Notes: generated by a model not told the origin, from the letters alone. 64,000 nucleotides of DNA from Branchiostoma lanceolatum (GCF_035083965.1 NC_089737.1:14497029-14561028), one strand, 5' to 3'; positions 20,314 to 33,035 are shown, counted from the stretch's first letter. Made by a program: numbers and translations.

Positions 20314-23029
20314 ATGTCTTCTGCAACTAAGAATCGTACCCAGACACCAAAAATGGCGCAGAAAGTGAAAGAAGAGAGCCAGGAGGTGACTCAAACAGAC
20401 CTGGTAGGTTTGACCTTGTCTGTTCCACACGTAGTTGTCATGTTATTGTTTGAAAATGCACTGTGTAAACGTGACAGAGACGTTGTTAACCTCTAAGTTG
20501 TGATCATTCTGGGTCTCTGTCCATTCAATTGAACTCTTGAGGACCTAGAGAGACGATTCGATAATTTTCGGGACGTACTGTGGTATGTAATCATAACAAT
20601 TATTAGCACACAGTATGAAATATGGGAGTGGCCTCGCGCACATTTTTAAGAACAGATTAAAACAAGGTGTGTCTTAAACAATGGGGTCCCCGCATATTTT
20701 CCGACTCGTCTCACGTTATTGAACGACTTAAAATTGAAGGTTACGGTACTATTACTCACTATTCAAACATTATGAAGTCAGAAAATATTATTTAATAAAG
20801 AGGGTTGGGGAAAATCGGTAGGGTAGATACCATAGACAGGAGTCTTAATGCTTGGCTTATTTGGAAAAATTATCTAAGGGACCAAAAGTGGTCACATTGA
20901 CTAGGTGGTCTTTATGTAGAGGTGGTCGCTTGTACCAGTGTGACTGTATATATTGCACTACGATATCAACAAACCACTGAACACAGTTGGGGGAGGGGCC
21001 CTAACTTACACGACAGTAGATCTTGAACTGCCTGGGGTCATGGATGACGTGTCTAACAGCGCGGCACTTTTTAAACGTCTCTTAGCAATCGTTAAATGTC
21101 AATATTATTGCGATACGTAAACTTTGCTTACCGCCTATTTGCATTAGGAGTTCGATTCATATTCTTAACATATCTTATGGATTGTCAAGCAACAGACAAA
21201 TATGCACCGTCGCCATTATCGACTTCCATGTTTACCCTTACTAAAATGTAATGAGAAAATGTTGCTTCACTGCTATCATACATTCACAAATATGTATATT
21301 CTAGGTACGACTTAGTTACATTAGCTGTTGAAATGTGCAAACACATATATGCATGCTCCTTTTTACATCTCTTTATTTTCCACAGTTGATTCCGGAGGCA
21401 GAACAACATCAGAATCAGCATCAGCATCAGCATGAGCATCAGCACAAGAAACCGAAGTTTAAAAACCTGAGAGCGATGATGAAGGGCCCGAGCACCAAAG
21501 GCTGTCCGCTGGACAAGAACAGCTTCACCCATAAGAAGACCATGGCGCAGGGGTTCATGGACATGGCGCTGATGACGGCAAACGCCGCTCAGCTCAAACT
21601 GGTCCTGTATGAGGTTAGTATGCAGAGAAGGTTGTTTAAACAGTAGAATGCTCTTCTATTCTATTCGGGAAGTTCTTTCGAATAGTAGAATTCTTTTCGG
21701 AGAGTAAAATTCGGATTTGAATTCTATTCTCTTCCATTCGCAGAATAGATTTCTTTTCGAAGAACAGAATTCTTTTCGAAGATCTAGAATTCTTTTCGTA
21801 GAACAGAATTCTTTTCGAAGAATAGAATTCTTTTCTTTCCGGGGATCTTTTGACACAATCTCTACATTTCTGCCAAAATTGATAGGTTAAGACGTGAAGT
21901 TTATTTATCTAGAACTGTCGGTATTTTACTGACAGTGTATGTGTTCTACTCCCAGGGCAGACATGGTCGAATCTTCCTCTTCGAGTTCGTGATGTTCCTA
22001 CTGGTGTGTTCGATCATCGTACAGATCTTTGTGGGGATTCTCCTGTTCATCAAGTCCCGCTATAACATCGAGGACCCCGACCACCACAAATACTGCGAAA
22101 TGTACGTACCAATAAATGAACGTTAAAATGTACTAGGATTATCTGGATCAGTATTTTTTGTTTTCTTTAATCCTTTTTTTGTTGCATGTCACATAAATAA
22201 CACAAACAGAAAAGAAGGGACAAACATAAACCACGGATCACAAAAAAAAGCTGATACGTAAAGGTAGAAAATATTGGAAATATCTGTACTATGTATGATA
22301 TGACCATCAACTAAGTACAAGTGTAGGTGTACGGATGAATCGACTTTCAGTATTACACTTGTACTGTATACTTTTTCTCCATACTGTTTCATTTTGCAAT
22401 TGGTCCTTGGGCAATAACTTGCAAAATAAGTAAACGTCAGAAGAAACCTCATTTATTTAAATAATATTATTAATACTAAGATCTTTTGGTTTTTTGTATT
22501 ACTTTCAGGGCGAACAACTGGGCCACAGGGCTGGTGATGATCGTCACAATCCTCAACGTCTTCATTTCCGCCTTCGTCATGGTAGAACAGTCCCCTGCGC
22601 CACCACCGTCAACTACGCATGCGCCTGCAACGGTTGCCGGGCAACCAGCTCTTCCTCCGGTTGGTCTGACTCCTGTCTTCAATGTACCAGGTGATGGTTC
22701 GATAGAAAGGTTCTGCTTTGGTTCCTCTTAAATCTAAATCTATTGTGCTAAAAACATATATACTTTTGCAAGCCTTTCTAGATTTTCGAATCCCTAGAAG
22801 TTGGGAAAGTCACACACCTATTTCCTCACTCTATCGATTTTCTTTTCGTTTGCAAAGTTGGGGAAATCAGGAGGTATGATACTCGCAACTGTCGGTGAAG
22901 GGCCAGTTACTTTTCCTACGTACTAATGACTTTATTTCCAACTTCCTGTTTATTTGAGTAGCAAACACCACACCGATGACGACCGTCCGACTGCCCACTA
23001 CAACCTGCGTGTGTCCGGCTTGTCCATAG
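20314..23029 (+). CDS. Ninjurin-like protein N3 with His/Gln-rich N-tail, 5 exons
   Basis: Exons 20314-20403, 21386-21613, 21956-22101, 22509-22690 and 22962-23029 join to 237 residues. Exon 1 gives MSSATKNRTQTPKMAQ. Exon 2 begins with LIPEAEQHQNQ and then an alternating His/Gln run with one Glu (seven His within 14 residues), a basic segment, and the conserved [15 protein letters not shown] amphipathic helix. Exon 3 encodes GRHGRIFLFEFVMFLL and the rest of membrane helix 1. Exon 4 encodes [19 protein letters not shown] (helix 2) plus a Pro/Ala tail. Exon 5 adds 22 residues ending TTCVCPACP. If topology follows NINJ1 the His run faces outside, where it could bind metal ions or respond to pH; that is an inference. 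A TATAAA box at 20255-20260 stands 54 bases before the ATG. Confidence 0.88.
21645..21850. repeat. TAGAATTCTTTTCGAAGAA minisatellite, N3 intron 2
   Basis: The best preserved copy, with about ten units of AGAATTCTTTTCGAAGAAT. Confidence 0.85.
22370..22437 (+). mobile_element. LINE 3' tail relic
   Basis: TTTCATTTTGCAATTGGTCC and TTGGGCAATAACTTGCAAAA match the tails at 34120-34174, 57320-57365 and 62060-62105. Confidence 0.5.
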
Positions 23030-23436
23030 GATTAATCTGTAACTTGGATGACGACGGAAGGTACCAAGGATTTAGATTTAAAAAATCACGACAACATCGG
23101 ATATACAGTGGTACTGTGAAAACTTCCCATGTAGTACAAGCATCGTGCTGTTTATAATCCGTTTCTAAGCATTGAAATTTGCCAAATGATGTAGGCTGAA
23201 TTTTTGTTGGTGATTTTTACTTCACTAGCAATGTAAGGCTTATTGCTTATGTATACAGTTATCAAGCCAGAGCTTGTAACGTTGCATGTACATGAATGTA
23301 TCATGTAACAACAATCAGGTAGATAATGATCCAAGTACAACACTGAGCTGTAGAAAAAGGAATCAATGTAGTTGTTCTTAACTATCACGTTTTTGCCAAA
23401 TGCTGATGGTGTACTAGTAGCCGGATTAGTCCATTG

Positions 23437-23905
23437 TAGGGGTGGGTACCGGTACTGTGTGCCGGTACAAAACCGGTATTTTCTTATGGACCGGTCCAAA
23501 AAAACCGGTCCAGAAAAAATCAGTGGACCGGCCTATGGACCGATTAGAAAATTCACAGTACCAGGCTATCAGCAGACGGTCGCACATAACCGGTCTAATA
23601 CAAAAATTGAAGCAGATTTAACGAGTCGTGGTTTCCTTTTGCGAAGACGTTAGCTGTTAATCATATGTAGATGAGTCAACAGACGGCGAGTGCACATTAG
23701 TGTGCACCTAGAATAATCACATTATTCTAATATACAATTTGAACATGATTTGTAGGACTCACATAGACCTTAACTTGTGTCTCGCTCTCCAAAATATGAT
23801 GTACTGCGACACTACTTTAATCAGGTACAGGTACAGGTCCGGACCTGGACCTGACCCTCTGGACCTGGACCGGACCTGAATTTTCTGTACCGGTACCCAC
23901 TCCTA
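23437..23905. mobile_element. hAT-like non-autonomous element (469 bp), exact 8-bp TSD
   Basis: TAGGGGTGGGTACCGGTAC and its inverse GTACCGGTACCCACTCCTA bound it; GTCCATTG flanks it at 23429-23436 and 23906-23913. Related to 400-814. Confidence 0.88.
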
Positions 23906-24410
23906 GTCCATTGTCTATTCTATGCACTTTATATCATAATATACCATATATTTGCCAAATTGCAAAGTTGTTATAAATTTTTCATTGAGAAGAACCTTCG
24001 TCTTGTGTTTCGTTTAGGTCAATAAACTGTCAGTCAGTTATCTTAAGTTATGACTAAACGGAGAATTGCTGTATCGAACTCAGCAAACACAATAACGTAA
24101 GCTTCAGTGGATAACCAGTGCTTTGGTCGTCACAAGAACCTAAAATAATAGAAGAACGTTTCTGGTTGATCGCTTAATCGTTATGAGTACTGTTCTTCGT
24201 ACTTTCTTTGATAGTCAGCAACAAAGGTGATATCATACCTACTTTGCACTGAGGTTTTTGTTTGTGGTCTTTAAGCTTCACGTCAAAATATGTAACGGAC
24301 TATGGATTCGGTTATATTGATCAGGTACAGGTCCAGATTGTACCTAAATCTCTGTACCTGTAACGTTACCTGTACCTGTATCTGTACCTGATCCCTACGT
24401 CCATTGCTTA

Positions 24411-24643
24411 GGGCCCTGTCACACTTGTGCGTATATTCAAGTGCGCGGGAGGTGCGCATTAACATTTTTTGGGGGTAAGTAAGGTTTGCGGGGACAAAAT
24501 TGCTTTCTACTTTTACCCACCGTTGTGTAACCTAGTGATCGAACCAAAGAAATGACTTATTCGGCTGAAAACTTAACCTAAACCAAAAACATGTTAATAC
24601 GCAACTCCTGCGGACTTGTATATACGCAAAAGTGTGACAGGGG
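24411..24643. mobile_element. MITE with CCCTGTCACACTT termini
   Basis: GGGCCCTGTCACACTTGTGC and the inverse of TATACGCAAAAGTGTGACAG form 25-bp terminal repeats of a ~233 bp element without coding capacity. Superfamily not settled; the CAGGG-type end would suit hAT. Confidence 0.65.
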
Positions 24644-24787
24644 CTTTAGTTGCTCACCCAATCTTTCTTGCCATTATCCGACCGAACATCCTGAGCTCTT
24701 GTCTTTTCACCCACTGGCACTGCCGGGGTAGCATTAAAGTTTTTTGTTACATTGTAATCAAGTTCTTTTGTTACGTTGTAATCAATA

Positions 24788-25061
24788 TGCACCATGAGTG
24801 AACACTTGATCCGCCGCTTTGGCATTGTTTGTGTTTCTGTAGTGCACGGCGGTCACGACTTCGCGTAAGCTAGTATTATACTTTCCATTGTTCTATTTGT
24901 AATCTAGGATGTGTTGATGAATCAATCATATTTGCGCATCTTTTCGTTATTATTATATTTTTAAGTCTACATGATTAGAGTTGTGTACATAGTTCGACTT
25001 CGAATCATACCAGCAGATGGTGCGGTCTTAAAATGCAAGATGGACTCTTCCAGTGGTACCC
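24788..25061 (+). repeat. Left arm of a ~260-bp inverted repeat upstream of N4
   Basis: CACTTGATCCGCCGCTTTGG to AAAATGCAAGATGGACTC is repeated in reverse at 26886-27145 at roughly 85 percent identity. Part of this arm (from GTCTACATGATTAGAG) also recurs in direct orientation at 32090, upstream of N5. Confidence 0.8.
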
Positions 25062-25194
25062 CAAGGAAAATGGACTAGTCCAAAATTACTACTGGCCCAA
25101 ACATGAACCCTATTCTAAATGCAGTCTAGTCCAATTTCTCCATTTGACTCACAATCATGAATGGACTATTCCAGACTATGCATTTTTTGTTTAA

Positions 25195-26550
25195 CCCTCA
25201 AACCACCGTATGGGGTCAAAACTGACCCCAGGCGTATATCAACATGTCCCATTTTGACATTTCGAGTCGAAAACGAAATTCCTTCTATGAGTTTGTTTGT
25301 ATATATGTCTTATAACTTCTCACAAGTTTTTACCGAGATTGGCCCATTGTTGATTAAGTTATCCTGGCTAGAAAGTTTATGCATGGTCCAGTGGGGTCAA
25401 AACTGACCCCAGCGAAATCTGCACTCATATTCCTATTGTTTGATACTTGTCATCTAGTAACATGTAGGATAAGGGGTATTATGATCATAGTTACAAAATA
25501 TACTTTTGTAGAAATGTGAAAAAAAACACATTTTTAAATGAACGTAAAAATTAATGATGTTGCGACGTATTTTGACGTCATTTATGTGATTTTATTGACG
25601 AAAACCAACAAATTGGGTATTTCCATATAATTCAAAGGTACACGATAAAACTTAAATAGAAATTATGTATGATAAATCATAATATATCCAAAGACGTTGT
25701 TTGTAGATGGCAAAAGGAACGACGTCAAAATAACGTCATAAAAATTATATTCATATCAAGTTACACTAGCGAAATCCGCCATCTTGGTTCCGCCATCTTG
25801 AATTATTTTAAATTCATTTTTTCATCATATAACCTAATAACACAATAAAAATGGACCAAAACGTTTATATTAAGATTGTTCCTGTTGGAATAAACATGGT
25901 AATGATGAAATTTGAGGTTGAAATAGCCGGTTATAGCTAATCTAATTATATCGTCCGCCATCTTAGATTTTGATCGATGACGTAATCAAATATGCATAAA
26001 TTATGAATATTAAAACCATAAAAGTGATAGTGAATTAAATTGGTTGGTATTGATGTAAGAAAATAAGTGCAGTTTAAAAAGACAGCCCTAGAATTATATT
26101 GTAAAATCCAAAATTAGCGACTTTTTCCAAATATGGCTCTAAGAAACCGGTTGCCATAGCAACATGAAAACATTGATTAGATATTTCATTAATACAAAAT
26201 TGTTGCCAACGAAATTTTAGAAAAGGTGACCAAGTTTGGTTGTTCTAGCGTAAGACATTCAGATGCTAGATGTCATCAAGTGTTGGTGCAATCCTCAAAA
26301 GAGCCGACTTGTCTGAGTAGCGTTAGTTGTAAAAGACGATGTTCCCTATTTTTGCATAAATTATGATAATGAGCAGAAATTATTCACACCTAATCATGTC
26401 AAACTGTCCCTTGTAGATTACGTAAACTATACATATATACAAACCACAAAAATAGTCACCAATAAAGCTATATTTGTAGAAAACATTGTGGGGTCAGTTT
26501 TGACCCCATACGGTAAGATTCGTCGTAAAAAAGCTACGGTGGTTTGAGGG
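25195..26550. mobile_element. piggyBac-like non-autonomous element (1356 bp), TTAA target site
   Basis: It begins CCCTCAAACCACCGTATGGG and ends CGGTGGTTTGAGGG, flanked by TTAA at 25191-25194 and 26551-26554. Subterminal inverted copies of TGGGGTCAAAACTGACCCCA lie at both ends, with one more at 25390. No transposase frame is present. The paralogous site at 32309-32312 is an intact single TTAA with the same flanks, proving the insertion. Confidence 0.93.
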
Positions 26551-26885
26551 TTAAAAGTAACGAATAAAGTTGTTTTAAAAAATCAGTCAAAAGGCCTGTA
26601 TGCCACAGATTTGAATGAGGGCCAGGGTACATATGCCCAAGGCAACCACGGACCGAATCTTCTTAAAAAACAAACATATTGAGTTCTCGTCTTTTTATCC
26701 ACACTGTTGGGGTAGCATTGGAGTCTACTGTTGTATGATGAAGTGCACGCCCTTACCCTGTCATGGTGCTGACGTTGTTTTCTTTTCTGTGTTTGGCAAC
26801 TACACGTATTACTCAGCTGGAAAGCGAACTTGAGCTAGTCTTCCAAATAAGGGTGTGTCAGGTTACATGGGGGTGTCGCTGGCAG

Positions 26886-27145
26886 AGTCCATCTTGCATC
26901 TTAAGACCGCACCATCTGCTGGTATGATTCGAAGTCGAACCATATCTAACACAACTCTAATCATGTAGAATTAAAAATATAATGATATCTAGATATAACG
27001 AAACGATGCGCAAATAAGATTGATTCATCAACATATCCTAGATTACATATAGAACAAAAGAAAGTACGAGCTTCCGCGAAGTCGTGACCGCCGTGCACTA
27101 CAGAAACACAAACAGTGCCAAAGCGGCGGATCAAGTGTTCCACTC
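26886..27145 (-). repeat. Right arm of the inverted repeat upstream of N4
   Basis: Reverse complement of 24788-25061. The arms enclose the piggyBac-like element. The N5 upstream region has no such inverted copy. Confidence 0.8.
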
Positions 27146-27734
27146 AAGGTGCACTTGTGTGTTGATGAGGCCCACTTTCGTCCTTTCTAAGTGTATATCT
27201 TTGAGTAGAGCTGTGCAGAGAGTTCGGCCCAGAGTCATACCTGCAGCTGGCGCGGTCCTATAGCTAAAGAGCGCGGAGGCTCTACATGGACTTTAACTCA
27301 CCTTGTCAAACTTCCAGGTACGTATAGTAGGTACGTTCTACACTGGCAGTCACTCGCTACCGTACCTGCCTATATGGTCTATGTCGGTCTATCGTGTGTT
27401 TATATGTTTAAAACACAGCGTTTTGGAAGGGTTGGGTGCACACTGGTACTGTTTTCTGGCGGCAAACCTCGAGTTAAGTTAATTTAGCAATGAACGATCG
27501 CAGTTCGTCTTTCTGTTGAATTATGCAGCACGGAACTGGGCCTACATCGTCAGCAACAAAAAAAAAACAGGAGAAATGCAACCCATACCTACAAAAAATT
27601 TGCACAGCTCTGAAAACATTGACCTTCTATTAGCAAATAAACATGCCTCTTGATAGGTCATGCATGCACCAAAAATCATTCTCAAAATCCTACTTTCTCA
27701 CAGGAATATCAATTGAGCAGCTCGGGCGCTAAGT

Positions 27735-30700
27735 ATGGCAGAGGGGGCATATCCTCCTAGCGATGAGGACATAGACCAGATGAAGCTTGGGAAGATAAAA
27801 CGGCTTCTCAAAGTGTTTGGCATGACGGAGGATGAAACTATTGAGATGGGAAAAGGGCAGGCGAGGGAAGAACTGAAGAAAAGGATCAGGAATATGCAGC
27901 CAACAACAACAACAACAACAACAACGGCTGCAGCAGTAAGAAGCCTCTCTAGGACAGGACATGTTCAGGTGAGAAAAGTACAATCATAGCTTTCGTTTTG
28001 ACACCTGTAGTGTTGAACAGAGACCCTGCTTTCAATGTGATTGCCAGTAACTCCCACGTCATGGTAACTTTTGTGACTTGTAAATATTTCAGATATCGTT
28101 TGATTTATACCTAGGTTTTTATTGTATGAAGTAAAGAATATAAACTTCTGCAAGGCCGTTTTGTTCCATGTTTTGCTCAATAAACCAGTCACTACATTGC
28201 CCACAGTTGAGCCCAGAGCCAGAGATACCACAGCAGAGCAGCTCACAGGACAAGGAAACATTCACGCAGACTAAGTCCATGGCGCAGGGGTTCTTGGACA
28301 TGGCACTGTTGGTAGCAAACGCCGGACAGCTCAAACTGGTCTTGTCTGAGGTCAGTAGTGGAGATTTATATCTTCTAAGGAAAGAATGCTTTTCAAACAA
28401 TACAATTGTTTTCTACTCTATTGTATTGTATTCTATTGTATTCTATTGTATCCTATTATATTCTATTGTATTCTATTGTATTCTATTCTACTCCATTCAA
28501 AGGTTTACCTTCAGAGAAGATTTTTTCCCGAACAATCGAAATCTTTTCTATTCTTTTTGAAAAATAGAATTCTTTTCGAATAATAGATTTATTAACTATT
28601 CTTTTTGAATGATACAATTCTTTTCACACAATGTCAGTACTAGTATAACTGAGGTTGTGTAAAAAAAATCTTATTCTCCACTTACCTGCCCAGCTGATCA
28701 TATGGTATTCACAGATGTGGATCTATGTTCGTTTGGTTGTAATGACATCTACCATCTTGATAAGCCAGAAATAGTTACTCAAGGAACTGGATAAGATTTT
28801 GAAACAGTTAGACGTTTTAGCCAGCATCCGCTGTCTTTCGTCAGTGACTAAAGATAGGACTGGAGGACCAGGTTTTATACCAAAATATGAATAGATATGT
28901 AATGAGGTTAAGTCAATTTAGGATGTCTTGATACGGTAGTCTTCAAAAGACGATTAATTCAAGACAAGTTTTATGCTAATAGTTCAATTAGCTACTGTTG
29001 TTTTAGTACAGTAACAAAAACGTGAGCCATAGCGAAGCCACATTGCACTACTAGCTAACGAAAAAGCGCCATGCTTCGTCCTCAGTCTGAGGTCCGACCG
29101 CTTTTACCGTATGCGCTCTACTTGCAGGGCAGACATGGTCGGATCTTCCTGGTCGAGTTCGTCCTGTTCCTGCTGGTGCCTTCCATCGTGGCTCAGATCG
29201 CGGTGGCGATTCTGTTGTTCCTGAAGTCCAAATACAACATGAACAACACGGAACATCACACAAAAATCGATATGTAAGTACTTATCGTATGATATTCACT
29301 ACTACAAGCCAATTCCTTTGTTATCATCATAATAATGATAATAATAATAGTAAATGGTTTATTGGTCCGAAATTACCCGTACAATGGCAGCCAGTGCTGA
29401 ATTGCTGCAGGGTTTACCATCACATAATACACAAGATACATATTTGCTGCACACTTGCACTTTGTGGAACTGTCGCAAGGGTTTGGGCGGCTGCCATTCG
29501 GCGCCAGTAGGTGACCTCAATACGACCTTCCCCAACCGATGTCAGGTACCCATTCACACCTGGGTGGAGTGAGAAAATTCGTGTAAAGTGCCTTTACCTT
29601 GCCGTTACGCCACACGACCCCACGAGTTTCAATCTTGCCGTTTGTGTTGTACTTTCAGTGTCAACAACGTGGCTACGGGGTTAGTGATGACCATCACTGT
29701 CCTCAACGTCTTCATTTCGGCCTTCGTCATGGTGGATCAGCAACCATATACAGCTCCTGCGCAGGCGCCTGCAACGGTTGCTGAGCAACCAGCTCTTCCT
29801 ACGGTTGGTCCGGTCATCGATGTTCCAGGTGATGGTTGACTTTTTAAAATCTTCTGCTTTATTAGCGAAGCCTTAGGGGCGAGCTTAATATATAGTATAC
29901 TTTACGCCCGATTTGCAAGAATTCCCAGAATTCCACAGGAATTTCAGGAATCCGTACGGCAAACTCTGTGGATGCCCTCCTGTCACTTAATACCTCGTTA
30001 GCACATCTGGAATCCAGGCACTCAGCTGTCGATGACAGGTGACCTACTTTTACGTGGTGTCTGATTTCGTACTGGTGGGAGTGTGGGAGTTCACCGAATC
30101 TAGTATTCTAGCTTTGAAAAGGGTTTGCACATCCCCGTTGATCTATTATCATAAGAACGTGCTGAACATCATGCCTCCCACCAAGTAACCTCTGTGAAAA
30201 CCAAAACTTGAGGAGATTTAAGCATATATAGAAAGTCAAAGTTTTTAATGGAATGATAAATAACATGGGTTACCACTTGGGCAGTCTACACTGAACGCTT
30301 TACGGGGAGGCGTGCGGTGTCGGAAAAACAGCAGTAGCTCCTTGAAAACATATCCAACAGAGCTCGAATAAAAACCAAAACGATCATAGGAGCCCCAGCA
30401 AAGCGAATTTCTAAACTTCCGGCCTAGTTTCTCACTCCACCTATCCAACAATGCTAGAGAAAAAAGACACTTCAACGGGAGTGTGCTTTGGCCTTTCCAT
30501 ATATGCTAGGAACTCTTCGAGTTACATGGTGCCTTTCTATATCTGCTTGGCAGATGCCTTTCTGATTTCTAAGTGCATTTTGCACAAATATTATGGCATA
30601 ACTAAGATCTAGCGTGATATACGTTGATACTTTCCTTACAGTGAAGTAAGACCAGTCCAGACACCTTCGCTATGGCAATAATTTTTAATTGCCACGCTTA

Positions 30701-30931
30701 TTTTCTATTTGATAAAGTTCTATTTTGTAACTCAAAGATCTTTGATATGTCCATAGCCAGCCTTTATAGATTTTCGAATCCCCAGCAGACCCAAGTGTTG
30801 TACCCTTGGGAAAGTCACCCATTTCCAACTTTCTTATTTCTTTTGCAGCAAGCTCCCCGGCGATGACGTCAGCCCGAGTGCCTCCTACAACCTGCGTGTG
30901 TCCGGCTTGTCCTAACGTTACAAACCTGTAA
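27735..30931 (+). CDS. Ninjurin-like protein N4 with SAP-like N-terminal module, 5 exons
   Basis: Exons 27735-27968, 28207-28350, 29128-29273, 29659-29828 and 30849-30931 join to 258 residues. Exon 1 (78 codons) is unlike N1-N3. It encodes an acidic start, then about 40 residues reading LGKIKRLLKVFGM, an acidic TEDET spacer, and GKGQAREELKKRI. Two helices around a Gly turn resemble a SAP fold, though with a longer central loop than usual. A run of eight Thr follows. Exon 2 has TQTKSMAQGFLDMALLVANA: the Lys equivalent to NINJ1 K45 and the Asp equivalent to D53 are kept, while the first of the KK pair is Thr. Membrane helix 1 begins GRHGRIFLVEFVLFLL; helix 2 begins NNVATGLVMTITVLNVF. Exon 5 ends CVCPACPNVTNL. 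Nearest relative in the window is N5. The SAP-like label is tentative. Confidence 0.85.
28375..28640. repeat. (ATTCTATTGT)n and AGAATTCTTTTCGAA repeats, N4 intron 2
   Basis: A ten-base ATTCTATTGT array (about 28405-28490) gives way to units of the ninjurin intron minisatellite. Frames across it rich in Phe, Tyr, Ile and Leu are not genes. Confidence 0.85.
28770..28895 (-). mobile_element. Retroelement 3' tail, Penelope-like, relic
   Basis: About 85 percent similar by eye to 11695-11840 (GAAACAGTTAGACGTTTTAG, CTGTCTTTCGTCAGTGAC). It lies in N4 intron 2. Confidence 0.5.
29318..29625 (-). mobile_element. tRNA-derived SINE (family 1) in N4 intron 3
   Basis: The (ATT)n tail at the left, the body and the tRNA-like head ending CACACGACCCC can all be followed. 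It ends 33 bp before N4 exon 4, so it lies close to the splice acceptor. Confidence 0.8.
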
Positions 30932-31379
30932 CTTGGTTGACGACGTGAGGTACCAATGATTGAAAAAATAATGACAACATCAGATATACGGTTCAACTGT
31001 GAAAACTTACAATGTACAAACACCGTAATGTTTGCAGAATAATGTTTTAAGGATTAGGACGTAGAAAGTTTGTTTGTTTGTCTTCATGTGTGTTCGCAAT
31101 TATTTGAATATTTACAGTGATAGTGTGTGAGGTGGAAGATATCACATCATATCTTGTATTAAATGTATGTGCCAAATTACAAAGTTGTGATACATTTTTC
31201 GCTGATGTGAAGAAAAAGAAACACATGTAACCTCCATTAGAATTAATCCACCGGGTTACACAAATCCGGCACGTTGAAAAACAGTGGGATGCACAGTTTA
31301 AACATACGGGAGTGCATTATACTGGGGGATGTTTGGTTGGAGATCTGTTTGGACGTATCTTTTCAGGGTGGTGGAATTA

Positions 31380-31680
31380 TGTTAAAGTTAAAGTGACCCG
31401 GGCGTCTTGAAAAGACGAATAGGGGTGGCGCCCATCTCCATTTCTATAGCCCTTGGGCCACAGACATTTGTGCAAGTCTCTACAGCAGGGGGCTGATCCG
31501 CTGGTAGCGATGTGTGTGTTTAACTACCATACTCTTTCCCAAAGGCTGAGTGCTAAAGCAGAGAAATCAGTATATACCGTTTCAAGTTAAGTTAAGTTAA
31601 AGTCTTTGGTATGACCTGGCCGGGGTTCGAACTACCGTGTACAAGGCGAACACTCTGCCTACTAGGCCATTGTACCGGTC
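31380..31680 (-). mobile_element. tRNA-derived SINE (family 2)
   Basis: This copy is reverse-oriented: GTGACCCGGGCGTCTTGAAA opens it and the tRNA-like head (GGGGTTCGAAC, CTACTAGGCCATTG) closes it. A (TTAAG)n-like stretch separates body and head. Confidence 0.8.
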
Positions 31681-32827
31681 AATTATGTGCCCTAGGCCTG
31701 GTGGAATTATGTTAGTAGATATTACCTAATTAAATGTTGCTTAATTTTTCTCCTTTCCATTCTCTGAAAACGGTACAACTGCATTACATGCATATCAAAT
31801 GAAAATAAGTTCCGCTACAATATGTTTTCATTGCTCTCCATTATTACCTGACTTACAGTAATTGTAACAGCTGACATCACAAGCCGCACCTTCATTTCGT
31901 GAAATCAATTATGAATTCTATCTTGTAGTTTCACGTATTTGTAAGCAGAACGACACAGCAGGTCATTGTTACAAAGTTGTACTACAAGTCCCGGGCCGTG
32001 CCTCTGGCACCGTCGTTTGTCACGATCTAAAACTTATGGTGAAAGGCATTCTAAAAACATTAAAAGTAATTTTATATTTTCCAGTCTACATGATTAGAGT
32101 TGTGCAGATAGTTCAACTTCGAATTATACTAGCAGCTGGCGTGGTCTTAAAATGCAAGATGGACTCTCGAGTGGCACCCCTATATAAAATAGACTACTCC
32201 AAATTACTATTGGCCCAAACATGAACCCTATTCTAAATCCAGTTCAGTCCAATTTCTCAATTTGACGCACAATCATGAATGGACTATTCCAGACTAGGCG
32301 TTTTTGGTTTAAAAGTAACGAATAAAGTTGTTTAAAATCATTTGCTTTATACCAAACATTTGAATGAGGGTCTGTAAACTCTGTATGCAAACAATCTTTA
32401 ATTTATTGACACAACAAAAGTACAGCGACTTGCGTAATGTCTTCTACAACTATACATGCAAACAAACAAACCGATACAGCAGTACGTACAAATATATGGA
32501 TAATTCAATTTGTCGAGTTTAACGTATCACTTACACTACTAGATCGAATGTCTAAACATTCTCTGATATATTTACCTACTTTACACAGTAAGGATTGTCT
32601 CTCCTCCTAGAATGTATGCCCGAGGCACCCACAGACCGAATCTAGTTGAAAAAACAAACAAACATCCCGAGGTCTCGTCTTTTTATCCACAGTGCTGGGG
32701 TAGCATTGAAGTCTATTGTTGCATGAGCAAGCTGCAGCCCGTGTGCACACCCGATACCCTGTCATGGTGTTGACGTTGTTTGCTTTTGCGTATTGTGCGA
32801 CTCCATGTAAACTATATATAGCAAGTA

Positions 32828-33035
32828 CTGTAAATGCAGAAATGTTCGCTGTGGTTCTAGGCCACAGGTTTCGTGTTAAGTTCTTCGCCGCGAACTTAAA
32901 ACCACCGGGGAATTTTTTTGCCTTCCTACCCCTTGTCTGCTATTGTCTCAAACGCGAACATAAAACCACCGCGAACACTACCTGTTCTCCCTACTGCGAA
33001 ATTAGAGCCACGCGAACTTATAAACATTTACAGTA
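32828..33035. mobile_element. MITE with TACTGTAAATGCAGAAATGT termini
   Basis: TACTGTAAATGCAGAAATGT at the left returns as ATAAACATTTACAGTA at the right; internal GCGAACATAAAACCACCGCG. It is present upstream of N5 and absent from the paralogous N4 region. Confidence 0.65.

Noticed and set aside
23372-23653. 93-codon frame
   Set aside because: It lies mostly in the hAT-like element and is built of its GGACCGGT-type motifs.
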